A DNA stretch of 64,000 nucleotides from Streptomyces subrutilus. GTDB taxonomy: Bacteria > Actinomycetota > Actinomycetes > Streptomycetales > Streptomycetaceae. Below, in pieces: positions 1 to 8,447 of this stretch. The position numbers and the translations under genes are program-made. Location: contig NZ_CP023701.1 in NCBI RefSeq assembly GCF_008704535.1, forward strand, positions 3,038,001 through 3,102,000, given 5' to 3'. Position 1 is the stretch's first letter. The number at the start of each line of letters is the position of its first letter. The notes beneath the pieces were generated by a model. The model made no database searches. It was not told the origin of the DNA and saw only the letters and a list, made by a program, of their open reading frames with translations.

Positions 1-51
1 GTCGTCGTCCTCGATCAGCAACAGGAAAGGCACGGCCTCATTCTGTCCCAT
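1..51 (-). CDS. afsQ1: AfsQ1-like response regulator, N-terminus only (runs off the window)
   Basis: Only the first 17 codons are present, reading leftwards. After a short lead they encode PFLLLIEDDD, the first beta strand and acidic pocket of an OmpR/PhoB-type receiver domain. I recognise this as AfsQ1 from that sequence and from the divergent sigQ-like gene next to it, the arrangement known in S. coelicolor, where the AfsQ1/Q2 two-component system influences antibiotic production and sigQ. The start could be the ATG at 51 or the GTG at 33; neither has a well-spaced ribosome binding site. Function is inferred from family and position only. Confidence 0.7.
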   Translation of the reverse strand, partial: MGQNEAVPFLLLIEDDD

Positions 52-212
52 GCTCCGTCGGTAGTTCGACCGCCGGGGCTCACGGAATCGCGGTGCGGGC
101 GGCTGTGACAGGCCTGTGACAGTCGAAGGACACCCCGGTTATGTCGGCCCGGCAGGCTTCACTCATCGAACGGAGCACGGACCCAGGCAGACTCCACGAC
201 GGGGGGCGCGAG

Positions 213-920
213 ATGAACACGCTGCACAGCACCACGAAGAGCACGGTCGTCACGCGGCTGCACGATGTGAACCGTCGGGTGGGTGTCCGTACGGTCGCGG
301 TCCCCCGGACCCGGCCGGCGCACGTGACGGCCATCGACGCGAACACCTACCGGTCCTCGGCGGTCGCCCCGGCGCTGCCGGCGGCTCCGTCCAGCGCCTC
401 GGAGGCGGAGTTCACGGCGTACGTCCGGGAGCGGCGCGCCGCCCTGTACGCGACGGCCTTCCACCTCACCGGCGACCGGCACGAGGCCGAGGACCTGCTG
501 CAGAGCGCGCTGTTCTCCACGTACCGCGCCTGGGACCGGATCAGCGACAAGGCGGCCGTCGGCGGCTACCTGCGGCGCACGATGACGAACCTGCACATCA
601 GCGCGTGGCGGCGGCGCAAGCTCAGCGAGTACCCGACGGAGGAGCTGCCGGAGACGGCCTCGGACACGGACGCGATGCGCGGCACCGAGCTGCGCGCGGT
701 CCTGTGGCAGGCGCTGTCCCGGATCCCGGAGCCGCAGCGCACGATGCTGGTGCTGCGGTACTACGAGGGCCGTACGGACCCGGAGATCGCGGAGATCCTC
801 GGGATCAGCGTCGGCACGGTGAAGTCGAGCATCTGGCGCTCGCTGCGGCGGATGCGCGACGACGAGGCGCTGAGCTTCGGCACCGACGAGGCCGAGTCCT
901 TCGAGGAGCTGGTGGCGTAA
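213..920 (+). CDS. sigQ: ECF-type RNA polymerase sigma factor SigQ
   Basis: This 235-residue sigma factor would direct RNA polymerase to a small regulon. After a non-conserved lead of about 60 residues comes sigma region 2, with AEDLLQSALFSTYRAWDRI. Region 4 follows near residues 165-210, with the helix-turn-helix DPEIAEILGISVGTVKSSI. I chose the ATG at 213 because a purine-rich GGGGGGCGCGAG precedes it; an upstream in-frame ATG at 141 lacks such a site and would add unconserved sequence. It diverges from the AfsQ1 gene across about 160 bp, and in S. coelicolor AfsQ1 is reported to activate sigQ. No anti-sigma gene follows, and a bidirectional terminator lies downstream. Confidence 0.88.
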   Translation: MNTLHSTTKSTVVTRLHDVNRRVGVRTVAVPRTRPAHVTAIDANTYRSSAVAPALPAAPSSASEAEFTAYVRERRAALYATAFHLTGDRHEAEDLLQSALFSTYRAWDRISDKAAVGGYLRRTMTNLHISAWRRRKLSEYPTEELPETASDTDAMRGTELRAVLWQALSRIPEPQRTMLVLRYYEGRTDPEIAEILGISVGTVKSSIWRSLRRMRDDEALSFGTDEAESFEELVA

Positions 921-987
921 CGCGCCGCCCACGAACCATCGGGCCGGGGGGCCCGTCCTACGGGGGTGGGACGGGGGTCACGGGGGG

Positions 988-1033
988 AAAAGGCGGGATC
1001 ATGCGGCCGGGGGTCCGCACGGTCCCGCCTTTT
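988..1033. terminator. Bidirectional terminator between sigQ and the uridine-kinase-like gene
   Basis: An 11-bp perfect outer stem, AAAAGGCGGGA (988-998) with TCCCGCCTTTT (1023-1033), encloses a second small stem, TGCGG/CCGCA. The A/T tracts at both ends give a U-run in either direction, which suits two convergent genes. Confidence 0.85.
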
Positions 1034-1082
1034 CGCGTGCCCCGGTCCGGCGCCCCCGGGCGTACCGTGCGCGGCGTGGGCG

Positions 1083-1724
1083 CTACGCGGGGGCGGCGGT
1101 GCGGTGGCGGCCCGCGGCCGCGGCGGCCAGCCGGCCGAGCGCCTCGTCGCGGCCGCAGGGGTGCGCGCCGAGGGCGCAGTGGCGGGCCACGATGCCGCGC
1201 TCGGCCCGCATCAGCCGCCAGCCCCTGCGCAGCAGGAACGGCACGGACTTGCGCCCCTCGCGCAGGTCGCGGGCGAGCCGGCGGCGGAAGGTGGTCGCGG
1301 GGCGCCCGCGCAGGCACAGGGCGTCCGCGAGGACGCCGCGCTCCTGGCAGCGGGCCACGATGTCGGCGGCGAAGATGCCCTCCGCGATGAACAGCGGCGT
1401 CCGCGGGGAGCGGGCGATGTCCAGGGTCTCGCTCCCGGTGCGCGAGCTGGTAGCGATGTCGTAGACGGGCACCTCGGTCCGGCCCGCCGCGCACAGTTCG
1501 GCGATCGCGGCGACGGCCGCGTCGGCGTCCCAGGACAGCGGGGAGTCCCAGTCGATGTCGGAACTGCCGTCGACGAGCGGGAGGCCGGGGTCGCCGGCCT
1601 CCTTGTAGAAGTCGTCGAGGCGCAGCACGGGCAGGCCCGAACGGGCGGCCAGCACGGATTTTCCGGAGCCCGACGGACCGGTCAGCAGGACGACGCGGGT
1701 CGGCGAAGGAGAGGAGCAGCTCAC
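1083..1724 (-). CDS. Uridine kinase-like P-loop NTPase
   Basis: A 213-residue P-loop kinase of the uridine kinase/phosphoribulokinase group. The Walker A motif GPSGSGKS is near residue 18, followed by LRLDDFYKE, the conserved Asp-Asp-Phe-Tyr segment of uridine kinases. FIAEGIFAA and a basic RRRLARDLREGRKS segment in the lid region follow. It probably phosphorylates uridine/cytidine or a related small molecule, which would fit the nucleoside-salvage genes nearby, but it carries no copy of their operator. The start is uncertain: GTG at 1724 is the last in-frame candidate before the Walker A motif and lacks a clear ribosome binding site. It converges on sigQ. Confidence 0.78.
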   Translation of the reverse strand: MSCSSPSPTRVVLLTGPSGSGKSVLAARSGLPVLRLDDFYKEAGDPGLPLVDGSSDIDWDSPLSWDADAAVAAIAELCAAGRTEVPVYDIATSSRTGSETLDIARSPRTPLFIAEGIFAADIVARCQERGVLADALCLRGRPATTFRRRLARDLREGRKSVPFLLRRGWRLMRAERGIVARHCALGAHPCGRDEALGRLAAAAAGRHRTAAPA

Positions 1725-1844
1725 GGGACACCAGTGTGAACCATTCCCCCGGGTAGGGGACCCTCCCGGTGGCCGGTTGGTATCCAGGATCACACCTCCA
1801 CTACGCTGCGTGCGCACGCGACTACGACCACAGGCGGGAATCCC

Positions 1845-2195
1845 ATGGCACGTCACGCAGCCCCCTCCACCCCCGGCCGGCTCCGCGCGGCGGGCCTGAC
1901 GGTCTCGATGGCCGGCGCCGCCTTGGCGATGGCCGCCGGGGGCGCCCAGGCCGGCGAGCTGTCCGTGCCGGCGGCCCTGGCCGGGGTGGCCGACCCGGTG
2001 GCGAACCTGAAGGTGAACCCGCTGGCGCACACGGGCGTTGACCCGCTGGACAACGGCGTCGCCACGAAGATCGCGGACTTCCCGCCGGTCGGCACCGGGA
2101 TGGTCACCGGCGTGCTGACGCAGGGCCCCTCGGTCGGCGAACTGCCCACGGCCGCCGTCTCCTCGCTGCTCGGCCCGGCACTGCCCCGGACGTAG
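1845..2195 (+). CDS. Small secreted protein of unknown function
   Basis: A 116-residue protein with an Arg-containing N-terminus, a hydrophobic stretch ending AAGGAQAGE (cleavage near residue 36) and a mature part of about 80 residues. The mature part is rich in Gly, Val and Pro, has no cysteines and matches no enzyme family I know. The signal peptide predicts Sec export. The ribosome binding site before ATG 1845 is weak (GGCGGGAA). It is a single-gene unit that diverges from the kinase gene and is followed by a strong terminator. Confidence 0.75.
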   Translation: MARHAAPSTPGRLRAAGLTVSMAGAALAMAAGGAQAGELSVPAALAGVADPVANLKVNPLAHTGVDPLDNGVATKIADFPPVGTGMVTGVLTQGPSVGELPTAAVSSLLGPALPRT

Positions 2196-2228
2196 CCGTA
2201 CAGCCCGTACGGGCCCCGCGCACGCGAA

Positions 2229-2261
2229 GGCCCCGGCAGCGCGGGGGACGCTGCCGGGGCC
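2229..2261. terminator. Bidirectional terminator
   Basis: A perfect 13-bp stem, GGCCCCGGCAGCG (2229-2241) with CGCTGCCGGGGCC (2249-2261), closes a 7-nt loop. It lies between the small secreted protein gene and the converging aldehyde dehydrogenase operon. Confidence 0.85.
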
Positions 2262-2288
2262 GGTCTCGGTGGGGAGCTCGCGTACGGA

Positions 2289-3188
2289 CTAGTACGAGGA
2301 GCCGCCCGCGCCCAGCGAACCCGTCGGGTGCCAGACGGTCTTGGTCTCCAGGAACGGCGTCAGGCGCGCCGTGCCCGGGTCGGCGCTCCAGTCGTCCACA
2401 GGCTGTGGACGCAGGACGCGCTTGAGGTTGTCGGCCGCGGCGATCTCCAGCTCCCTGGCGAGGGCCGCGTCGGCGCCCGCCAGGTCGATCGCGTTGACGT
2501 CCTGGTGGGACGCGAGGTGCGGGCCCATCTCGGCCGCCTTGCCGGACAGGATGTTGACCACGCCGCCGGGCAGGTCGGAGGTGGCCAGCACCTCGCCCAG
2601 GGAGAGGGCGGGCAGCGGGGACGCCTCCGAGGCGATGACCACGGCGGTGTTGCCGGTCGCGATGACCGGGGCGATCACCGAGACCAGGCCCAGGAAGGAC
2701 GAGTCCTGCGGGGCCACGACCGCGACCACGCCGGTCGGCTCGGGGGTGGAGAGGTTGAAGTACGGGCCCGCGACCGGGTTGGCCCCGCCCACGATCTGGC
2801 CGATCTTGTCGGTCCAGCCCGCGTACCAGACCCAGCGGTCGACGGCCGCGTCCACGACGGCAGCCGCCTTGGACTTGGACAGGCCCTCGGCCTCGCCGAC
2901 CTCGCGGACGAACTGCTCGCGGCGGCCCTCCAGCATCTCGGCGACGCGGTAGAGGATCTGGCCGCGGTTGTAGGCGGTCGCGCCGGACCAGCCGCCGAAG
3001 GCCTTGCGGGCCGCGACGACCGCGTCACGGGCGTCCTTGCGGGACGACAGCGGGGCGTTGGCCAGCCACTTTCCCTTGGCGTCAGTCACCTCGTACACCC
3101 GGCCGCTCTCGGAACGCGGGAACTTCCCGCCCACGTACAGCTTGTAGGTCTTGAAGACGCTCAGCCGCGTCACGGAAGACTCAGACAT
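2289..3188 (-). CDS. Truncated, catalytically empty aldehyde dehydrogenase paralogue
   Basis: A 299-residue protein with the N-terminal NAD-binding half of the ALDH fold. Compared with its neighbour it lacks every catalytic feature: the PWNF segment reads APQDSSF, the VLKPAE lysine reads VIASEA, and both the general-base ELGG and the cysteine loop are missing. The normal family length is about 480. The ATG at 3188 overlaps the stop of the upstream ALDH by 8 nt and uses its GAGGG as ribosome binding site, so the two are translationally coupled. The pair resembles ALDH16, in which an active ALDH domain is fused to a partial inactive one. I expect a structural or regulatory subunit rather than an enzyme. 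Confidence 0.85.
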   Translation of the reverse strand: MSESSVTRLSVFKTYKLYVGGKFPRSESGRVYEVTDAKGKWLANAPLSSRKDARDAVVAARKAFGGWSGATAYNRGQILYRVAEMLEGRREQFVREVGEAEGLSKSKAAAVVDAAVDRWVWYAGWTDKIGQIVGGANPVAGPYFNLSTPEPTGVVAVVAPQDSSFLGLVSVIAPVIATGNTAVVIASEASPLPALSLGEVLATSDLPGGVVNILSGKAAEMGPHLASHQDVNAIDLAGADAALARELEIAAADNLKRVLRPQPVDDWSADPGTARLTPFLETKTVWHPTGSLGAGGSSY

Positions 3189-4617
3189 CGAGGTAACCCT
3201 CCAGGCCATGGCGGCCGCCTTCGCGCCCGAAGCCCGACTCCTTGTAGCCGCCGAACGGCGAGGTCGGGTCGAACTTGTTGAACGTGTTGGCCCACACCAC
3301 GCCCGCGCGGAGCTTGCCCGCGACCGCGAGGATGCGGGAGCCCTTCTCGGTCCAGATGCCGGCGGACAGGCCGTACTGGCTGTTGTTGGCCTTCGCGACG
3401 GCCTCGTCGGGCGTACGGAAGGTCAGCACGGACAGCACCGGTCCGAAGATCTCGTCGCGGGCGACGGTGTGCGCCTGGGTGACGTTCGTGAAGAGCGTCG
3501 GCGCGAACCAGTAGCCGACCGACGGCAGCTCGCACGCCGGGGACCAGCGCTCGGCGCCCTCGGCCTCGCCGGTCTCGGCGAGCGCGGTGATCCGGGCCAG
3601 CTGGGCGGCGGAGTTGATCGCACCGATGTCGGTGTTCTTGTCGAGCGGGTCGCCCAGGCGCAGCGTGGACAGGCGGCGCTTGAGGGAGTCCAGCAGCTCG
3701 TCGTGGATCGACTCCTGGACCAGCAGGCGCGAGCCCGCGCAGCAGACCTGGCCCTGGTTGAAGAAGACGCCGTTGACGATGCCCTCGACGGCCTGGTCGA
3801 TCGGGGCGTCGTCGAAGACGATGTTGGCGCCCTTGCCGCCCAGCTCCAGGGTGACCTTCTTGTCCGTACCGGCGATCTGGCGGGCGATGGCCTTGCCGAC
3901 CGCGGTCGAACCGGTGAAGGCGACCTTGTTCACGTCCGGGTGCTCGACGAGGGCGGCGCCCGCGTCGCCGTGCCCGGTGAGGATGTTGACGACGCCCTTG
4001 GGCAGGCCCGCCTGACGGCAGATGTCCGCGAAGAACAGCGCCGACAGCGGCGTGGTCTCGGCGGGCTTGAGGACGACCGTGTTGCCGGTGGCGAGCGCCG
4101 GGGCGATCTTCCACGCGAGCATCAGGAGCGGGAAGTTCCACGGGATGACCTGGCCGGCCACGCCGAGCGGGCGCGGGTTCGCGCCGTAGCCCGCGTGGTC
4201 GAGCTTGTCGGCCCAGCCCGCGTAGTAGAAGAAGTGCGCGGCGACCAGCGGGAGGTCCGCGTCGCGGGTCTCCTTGATCGGCTTGCCGTTGTCCAGGGTC
4301 TCCAGGACGGCCAGCTCGCGGCTGCGCTCCTGGATGATCCGGGCGATGCGGAAGAGGTACTTGGCGCGCTCGGAGCCCGGCAGCGCGGACCACTTCTCGA
4401 AGGCCTTGCGGGCGGCCTTCACGGCGCGGTCCACGTCGGCGGCGCCGGCCCGGGCGACCTCGGCCAGGACCTCCTCGGAGGACGGCAAGAGCGTCTTGAA
4501 GACCTTGCCGTCGGCGGCCTCGGTGAACTCGCCGTCGATGAAGAGCCCGTAGGACGGCGCGATGTCGACGACGGACCGCGACTCGGGAGCGGGTGCGTAC
4601 TCGAAAAGGGATGCCAT
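3181..4617 (-). CDS. Aldehyde dehydrogenase (NAD-dependent), deoC-linked
   Basis: A complete 478-residue ALDH. Visible motifs are PWNF (Asn161), [13 protein letters not shown] at residues 234-237, ELGGK with general-base Glu258, and FNQGQVCC with catalytic Cys292 or Cys293. It probably oxidises the acetaldehyde released by DeoC to acetate, a standard end to deoxynucleoside breakdown. The substrate is inferred from position, not motif. The ATG at 4617 lies 5 nt after the deoC stop, so both are in one operon under the deoC operator. The next gene overlaps its 3' end by 8 nt and encodes an inactive partner of the same fold. Confidence 0.93.
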   Translation of the reverse strand: MASLFEYAPAPESRSVVDIAPSYGLFIDGEFTEAADGKVFKTLLPSSEEVLAEVARAGAADVDRAVKAARKAFEKWSALPGSERAKYLFRIARIIQERSRELAVLETLDNGKPIKETRDADLPLVAAHFFYYAGWADKLDHAGYGANPRPLGVAGQVIPWNFPLLMLAWKIAPALATGNTVVLKPAETTPLSALFFADICRQAGLPKGVVNILTGHGDAGAALVEHPDVNKVAFTGSTAVGKAIARQIAGTDKKVTLELGGKGANIVFDDAPIDQAVEGIVNGVFFNQGQVCCAGSRLLVQESIHDELLDSLKRRLSTLRLGDPLDKNTDIGAINSAAQLARITALAETGEAEGAERWSPACELPSVGYWFAPTLFTNVTQAHTVARDEIFGPVLSVLTFRTPDEAVAKANNSQYGLSAGIWTEKGSRILAVAGKLRAGVVWANTFNKFDPTSPFGGYKESGFGREGGRHGLEGYLDV

Positions 4618-4622
4618 GGTGA

Positions 4623-5585
4623 TCAGTCCACCGTCACGTAGTCGGGACCGGAGTAACGGCCGGTGCTCAGCTTCTGCCGCTGCATCAGCAGGTCGTTGAG
4701 CAGGCTGGAGGCGCCGAAGCGGAACCAGTGGTTGCTCAGCCAGTCCTCGCCCACGGTCTCGTTGACCAGGACCAGGAACTTGATCGCGTCCTTGGTGGTG
4801 CGGATGCCGCCGGCCGGCTTCACGCCGATCTGGACACCGGTCTGCGCGCGGAAGTCGCGGACGGCTTCGAGCATGAGCAGGGTGTTGGCCGGAGTGGCGT
4901 TCACCCCGACCTTGCCGGTCGACGTCTTGATGAAGTCGGCGCCGGCCATCATGCCGATCCAGGAGGCGCGGCGGATGTTGTCGTACGTCGACAGCTCGCC
5001 GGTCTCGAAGATGACCTTGAGCCGGGCCGAGGTGCCGTCCTCGCGGACGCACGCCTCCTTGACGGCCGTGATCAGTTCGAAGGTGTCGAGGTAGCGGCCG
5101 GCGAGGAAGGCGCCACGGTCGATGACCATGTCGATCTCGTCGGCGCCGGCGGCGACGGCGTCACGGGTGTCGGCGAGCTTGACCGGCAGGGCCGCACGAC
5201 CTGCCGGGAAGGCCGTGGCCACGGAGGCGATCTTGACGTCGGCGCCGTTCAGGGCGGCCTTCGCGGTGGCCACCATGTCGGGATAGACGCAGACCGCGGC
5301 CGTGGTGGGGGTCGTACGGTCGGTCGGGTCGGGGTGGACGGCCTTCGCGGAGAGCGCCCGGACCTTGCCCGGGGTGTCCGCACCCTCGAGCGTCGTCAGG
5401 TCGATCATCGAGATGGCCAGGTCGATGGCGTACGCCTTGGCCGTCGTCTTGATCGAGCGGGTGCCGAGCGCGGCCGCGCGCGCCTCCAGGCCCACGGCGT
5501 CGACGCCGGGGAGCCCGTGGAGGAAGCGGCGCAGCGCGCTGTCGGACGTCGTCACGTCAGCGAATGCGGGGAGGGTGATGGGCAT
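4623..5585 (-). CDS. deoC: 2-deoxyribose-5-phosphate aldolase
   Basis: This 320-residue enzyme cleaves deoxyribose 5-phosphate to acetaldehyde and glyceraldehyde 3-phosphate, the last specific step of deoxynucleoside catabolism. The Schiff-base lysine is Lys220 in ADFIKTSTGK. The second active-site lysine is Lys256 in GVKPAGGI, and Asp152 lies in EIDMVI. ATG 5585 is chosen because the protein is full length from there and conserved sequence begins soon after; the codons upstream belong to the promoter. It is the first gene of an operon with two ALDH genes, and a CTACGCGCGTAG operator lies 19 nt upstream. Confidence 0.95.
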   Translation of the reverse strand: MPITLPAFADVTTSDSALRRFLHGLPGVDAVGLEARAAALGTRSIKTTAKAYAIDLAISMIDLTTLEGADTPGKVRALSAKAVHPDPTDRTTPTTAAVCVYPDMVATAKAALNGADVKIASVATAFPAGRAALPVKLADTRDAVAAGADEIDMVIDRGAFLAGRYLDTFELITAVKEACVREDGTSARLKVIFETGELSTYDNIRRASWIGMMAGADFIKTSTGKVGVNATPANTLLMLEAVRDFRAQTGVQIGVKPAGGIRTTKDAIKFLVLVNETVGEDWLSNHWFRFGASSLLNDLLMQRQKLSTGRYSGPDYVTVD

Positions 5586-5597
5586 GGTCACCAGATG

Positions 5598-5626
5598 AGC
5601 ATATCTACGCGCGTAGCGACATGTCA
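5598..5626 (-). promoter_or_regulatory. deoC promoter with nucleoside-regulon operator in the spacer
   Basis: On the minus strand a -35 TGACAT (5621-5626) and a -10 TATGCT (5598-5603) are separated by 17 bp. The palindrome CTACGCGCGTAG occupies 5605-5616, inside that spacer. A protein bound there would block RNA polymerase, which points to a repressor relieved by a nucleoside or sugar-phosphate signal. The same palindrome precedes add, deoA and the nucleoside ABC genes in this window. Confidence 0.8.
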
Positions 5627-5959
5627 CCCCCCTCCCTCGTTCCGGTGCGGAATCGACACCTCCGCTCACTGTCGCGCGGATGCGGACTCCGGCGGCCGGC
5701 GTGGACGCCCCGCGGACGGGCACCGGGGACGGGACCACCGTCACCCCGGGTGGACGGCGCCGCCGCGGTCCTCCGCATCGCGAGCCGGAGCAGGTCGACA
5801 GGGCCCGCCTCCCCACCGCCGAGGTCCGCGGGGACACGGCCCGCCCCGAGCCGCGCGCCGTCGCCTGCGGCGGCGAGACCACCGCGGGCCGCCGGCCCGG
5901 CGGCGCCCTCCTGTACGCCGATCTCGTGGGCCGGGACGGCGTGGGGCAGAATCGACCGC
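5627..5959. other. 333-bp region without a convincing gene
   Basis: It lies between the deoC promoter and the PH-domain gene. Open frames cross it in several phases, but none shows a ribosome binding site, family motif or separate start, and the composition is plain GC-rich. It probably holds the promoter of the PH-domain gene. If I recall the S. coelicolor order correctly, it also coincides with a change in gene order. Confidence 0.5.
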
Positions 5960-6607
5960 ATGAGCAGCCAGCAGCAGCCGACCGACGAGCCTGTCTACGC
6001 CGACCGGACCTACCGGTCCTCCATGGCCGTCGTGACCGGCGTACTGCTCCTCGCGCTCACCGCCTGGCTGTGCGGGGACGCCGTGGTGCGGGGTTCGGGC
6101 AGCACGCCGTGGATCGCGCTGGCCGTCGCGCTGTGCGCGGCGCCCCTGATCGTCGCCTTCACCCTCCGCCCGGCCGTCTTCGCCAACGACGACCGGCTGC
6201 GCGTACGGAACCCGTTCCGTCTGATCGAGCTGCCCTGGGGGGCCGTGGACGCGGTGCGCGCCCGCTACTCGGCCGAGGTGCTGGCCGGCGGGAAGACGTA
6301 CCAGCTGTGGTCCGTGCCCGTCTCCCTGCGCGAGCGCAAGAAGGCCACCCGGCCGCAGGGTGGCCGCTTCGGCGGCCTGATGGGCCGCGGCACGGCCGCG
6401 CCCGTGGCGCGGGGCCCCGCCGCGAAGCCCGCCGCGCGGCCGCGGGCCGCCGCCGACCAGGTGGTGGACGAGCTGCGCGACCTCGCCGAGCGCGGTGCCG
6501 CGCGGCCGGGCGCGCAGGGCGGCGTGCACGTGCGGTGGGCGTACGAGGTCGTCGTCCCCGCCGTCGCCGGCGTGGTGCTGCTGGTCGCCCTGCTCGCCGC
6601 CGGCTGA
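5960..6607 (+). CDS. Membrane protein with bacterial PH domain
   Basis: A 215-residue protein with two adjacent hydrophobic segments (about residues 22-42 and 48-68). A bacterial PH-like domain follows (RPAVFANDDRLRVRNPFR, then IELPWGAVDAVRARYS), with a long Ala/Arg-rich linker and a C-terminal membrane segment. Such proteins are common in actinomycetes and their molecular role is unknown. The ATG at 5960 agrees with the start of the conserved hydrophobic part. It reads away from deoC and is followed by the VanZ-like and PspC genes on the same strand. Confidence 0.8.
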   Translation: MSSQQQPTDEPVYADRTYRSSMAVVTGVLLLALTAWLCGDAVVRGSGSTPWIALAVALCAAPLIVAFTLRPAVFANDDRLRVRNPFRLIELPWGAVDAVRARYSAEVLAGGKTYQLWSVPVSLRERKKATRPQGGRFGGLMGRGTAAPVARGPAAKPAARPRAAADQVVDELRDLAERGAARPGAQGGVHVRWAYEVVVPAVAGVVLLVALLAAG

Positions 6608-6695
6608 CGGCCGCAGCGGCCCGGCCCGGCCGTGGTCCGCGCCACACCTCGGGCCCGGCGGAACCGGTGCTACCGGCCGACGCGTCCTCGCAGGT

Positions 6696-7268
6696 GTGCA
6701 GCGCCTTGAGGCCGGCGACACCGCCGCCACCGCCATCCGATTCCGGCTCCGACTCGCGTCCGGGGCCGTCCTCGCCGCCCACCTCCTGCTCGTCGGCTGG
6801 CTGACCCTGCGGCCCCTGGACGTGCCCTGGGCCGCGGCCGCGAATCTGAGCCCGCTCGCGGGCATCAGGGCCGACCTCGCCGCCGGGCCGCTGGAGGCCG
6901 CCCGGCGGATCGGGGAGGGGCTGGCGCTGCTGGCTCCGCTCGGCGTGCTGCTGCCGCTGGCCGGCGGGCGGCTCGCGCCGTCGCGGCTGTCCGCGTGGTC
7001 CTCACTGGCCCGGACGGCGGCCGCGGGCGCGCTGGTCTCCGTGTGCATCGAGATGCTCCAGACCGCGGTCCCCGGCCAGGTGGTCGACGTGGACTCGGTC
7101 CTGCTGAACACGGTGGGCGTCCTGCTCGCGCACCTGGCCGTCGTACCGGTGCTGCGCGCGCGGCTGCGCCGTTCGCGGGCCGTCTGTCAGGGGGCTACCC
7201 CGAGAATTACCAGGGTCGGACTCGGCCCCTGGACCGAGGTCCTGTCGGCCGTCCAGCGGGAGTATTGA
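6696..7268 (+). CDS. VanZ-like family membrane protein
   Basis: About 190 residues with four hydrophobic segments and the family's signature stretches: GWLTLRPLDVPW, then NLSPLAGIRADLA, LLAPLGVLLPL, and EMLQTAVPGQVVDVDSVLLN. The VanZ-like fold is associated with glycopeptide tolerance and envelope stress, but most members are uncharacterised. The start is uncertain. I use GTG 6696, about 26 residues before the first membrane segment; there is no strong ribosome binding site. It begins 88 bp after the PH-domain gene and is followed 37 bp later by the PspC gene. Confidence 0.8.
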   Translation: MQRLEAGDTAATAIRFRLRLASGAVLAAHLLLVGWLTLRPLDVPWAAAANLSPLAGIRADLAAGPLEAARRIGEGLALLAPLGVLLPLAGGRLAPSRLSAWSSLARTAAAGALVSVCIEMLQTAVPGQVVDVDSVLLNTVGVLLAHLAVVPVLRARLRRSRAVCQGATPRITRVGLGPWTEVLSAVQREY

Positions 7269-7305
7269 GGCATCGCACGAAGCCGATCCCGACGAAGGAG
7301 AAACC

Positions 7306-7506
7306 ATGAGCGCCCTGGCCCGCCCCCGTGACGGACGATGGATCGGCGGAGTCTGCGCCGGTCTGGCGCGGCGTTTCGGAACGTCCGCGAACACGATGCG
7401 CGTCATCTTCGTCGTCTCGTGCCTGCTGCCCGGGCCCCAGTTCCTGGTCTACCTGGCGCTGTGGCTGCTCCTGCCGAACGACAAGCCCGCCACCGGCGCC
7501 TGGTAG
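7306..7506 (+). CDS. PspC-domain protein
   Basis: A 66-residue protein that is essentially one PspC domain: basic RPRDGRWIGGVCAGLARRFG, then a hydrophobic helix from about residue 31 to 60 containing LVYLALWLLLP. PspC domains occur in envelope-stress sensors, and the free-standing form is common in Streptomyces with no assigned role. A strong ribosome binding site, AAGGAGAAACC, precedes ATG 7306. It converges on the lipoprotein gene at 7554. Confidence 0.88.
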   Translation: MSALARPRDGRWIGGVCAGLARRFGTSANTMRVIFVVSCLLPGPQFLVYLALWLLLPNDKPATGAW

Positions 7507-7553
7507 CCGCCGGCGCGCCCGCGGCGCGCCCGCACGCACGGCCGCCGGGCGGG

Positions 7554-8321
7554 TCAGCCGGCCGCGCGGACCTTCTCCAGCTGCTTGTCCGCCACTTCCT
7601 GCGGCACCTGCGCCTTCTGCTGGGCCGCGGTCACGTTCAGGGCCATCAGCCGCACGATGGTGTCGCCCTGGCGCACGACGACCAGGTGGACTTCGGCCGA
7701 GACGCCCTGGGCGGCCGCGGTGGTGGTCCAGCTGACGCTCTCGTCGCCGGTGGTCCGGTACGCCGTGGCCCGTACCTCGCGGTAGCTGCCGCTCTGCTTC
7801 TGGACGGTGGCGGTGAAGCCGGTGCCGCAGGCGGCGACGGCGGTCCTGAGGCGGGCGACGAGGGCCTTGGCGTCGCTCTCGGCGTACGAGCTGACGGAGG
7901 CGGAGACGGCGAGTCCGACCTGCTTCTGGGAGCCGACGCCCCGGTTGACGGTCTCGCGCGCGGCCGGGTCGGGCTTGTCGCCCATGACGTCGGCCAGCGG
8001 CTGGCAGGCCGTGCGGTCGGCCTGGGGCTGCCCGTCGGGGGCGTTGGGGTTCTTGCCCTGCGCGGAGATCTGGTAGCCGGTCAGGTCGCCCTGTTCGAGC
8101 GCGGACCGCTCCAGCCTGCTGCCGCCGGTCTTCGGTGCGGCGCCCGGGGCGGAGGAGGCGGCGGACGGGGCCGGGGCGCCGGGCGCGCCGGAGGCGGCGC
8201 CGGGGGACCCCTTGGGGTCGGGGCCCTTGCCCGTCGCGGTGCCCGCGCCGCTGCAACCGACCGCCGCGCAGAGCAGGGCCGGGAGCAGGGCGACCAACGT
8301 CGTTCGTGCCTTCATGCGCAT
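7554..8321 (-). CDS. Putative lipoprotein of unknown function
   Basis: A 255-residue predicted lipoprotein. The N-terminus MRMKARTTLVALLPALLCAA is followed by VGC, a lipobox whose Cys would be acylated. About 60 residues rich in Ala, Pro, Gly and Ser come next, a typical wall-spanning linker, and then a globular domain beginning RSALEQGDLTGYQIS. I do not recognise an enzyme motif; proteins of this type are usually annotated hypothetical. ATG 8321 is chosen over ATG 8315 because GAGG lies 8 nt before it. Confidence 0.75.
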   Translation of the reverse strand: MRMKARTTLVALLPALLCAAVGCSGAGTATGKGPDPKGSPGAASGAPGAPAPSAASSAPGAAPKTGGSRLERSALEQGDLTGYQISAQGKNPNAPDGQPQADRTACQPLADVMGDKPDPAARETVNRGVGSQKQVGLAVSASVSSYAESDAKALVARLRTAVAACGTGFTATVQKQSGSYREVRATAYRTTGDESVSWTTTAAAQGVSAEVHLVVVRQGDTIVRLMALNVTAAQQKAQVPQEVADKQLEKVRAAG

Positions 8322-8447
8322 GACCGGAACCTCATACCCCGTGAGTCGGCGGGCAGTTGGTGGTGATCGTGGCACACGGCACGGCGGGGCACACACCCCT
8401 TCGAAGGGGCGTGCGCCCGCCGCACACGCGTACGCGTCGCGGCAGGA

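Noticed and set aside
3151..4641. Long open frame on the + strand opposite the aldehyde dehydrogenase genes
   Set aside because: It is an antisense reading of high-GC codons; it shows no ribosome binding site, no family motif and a low-complexity Arg/Gly/Asp/Val composition.
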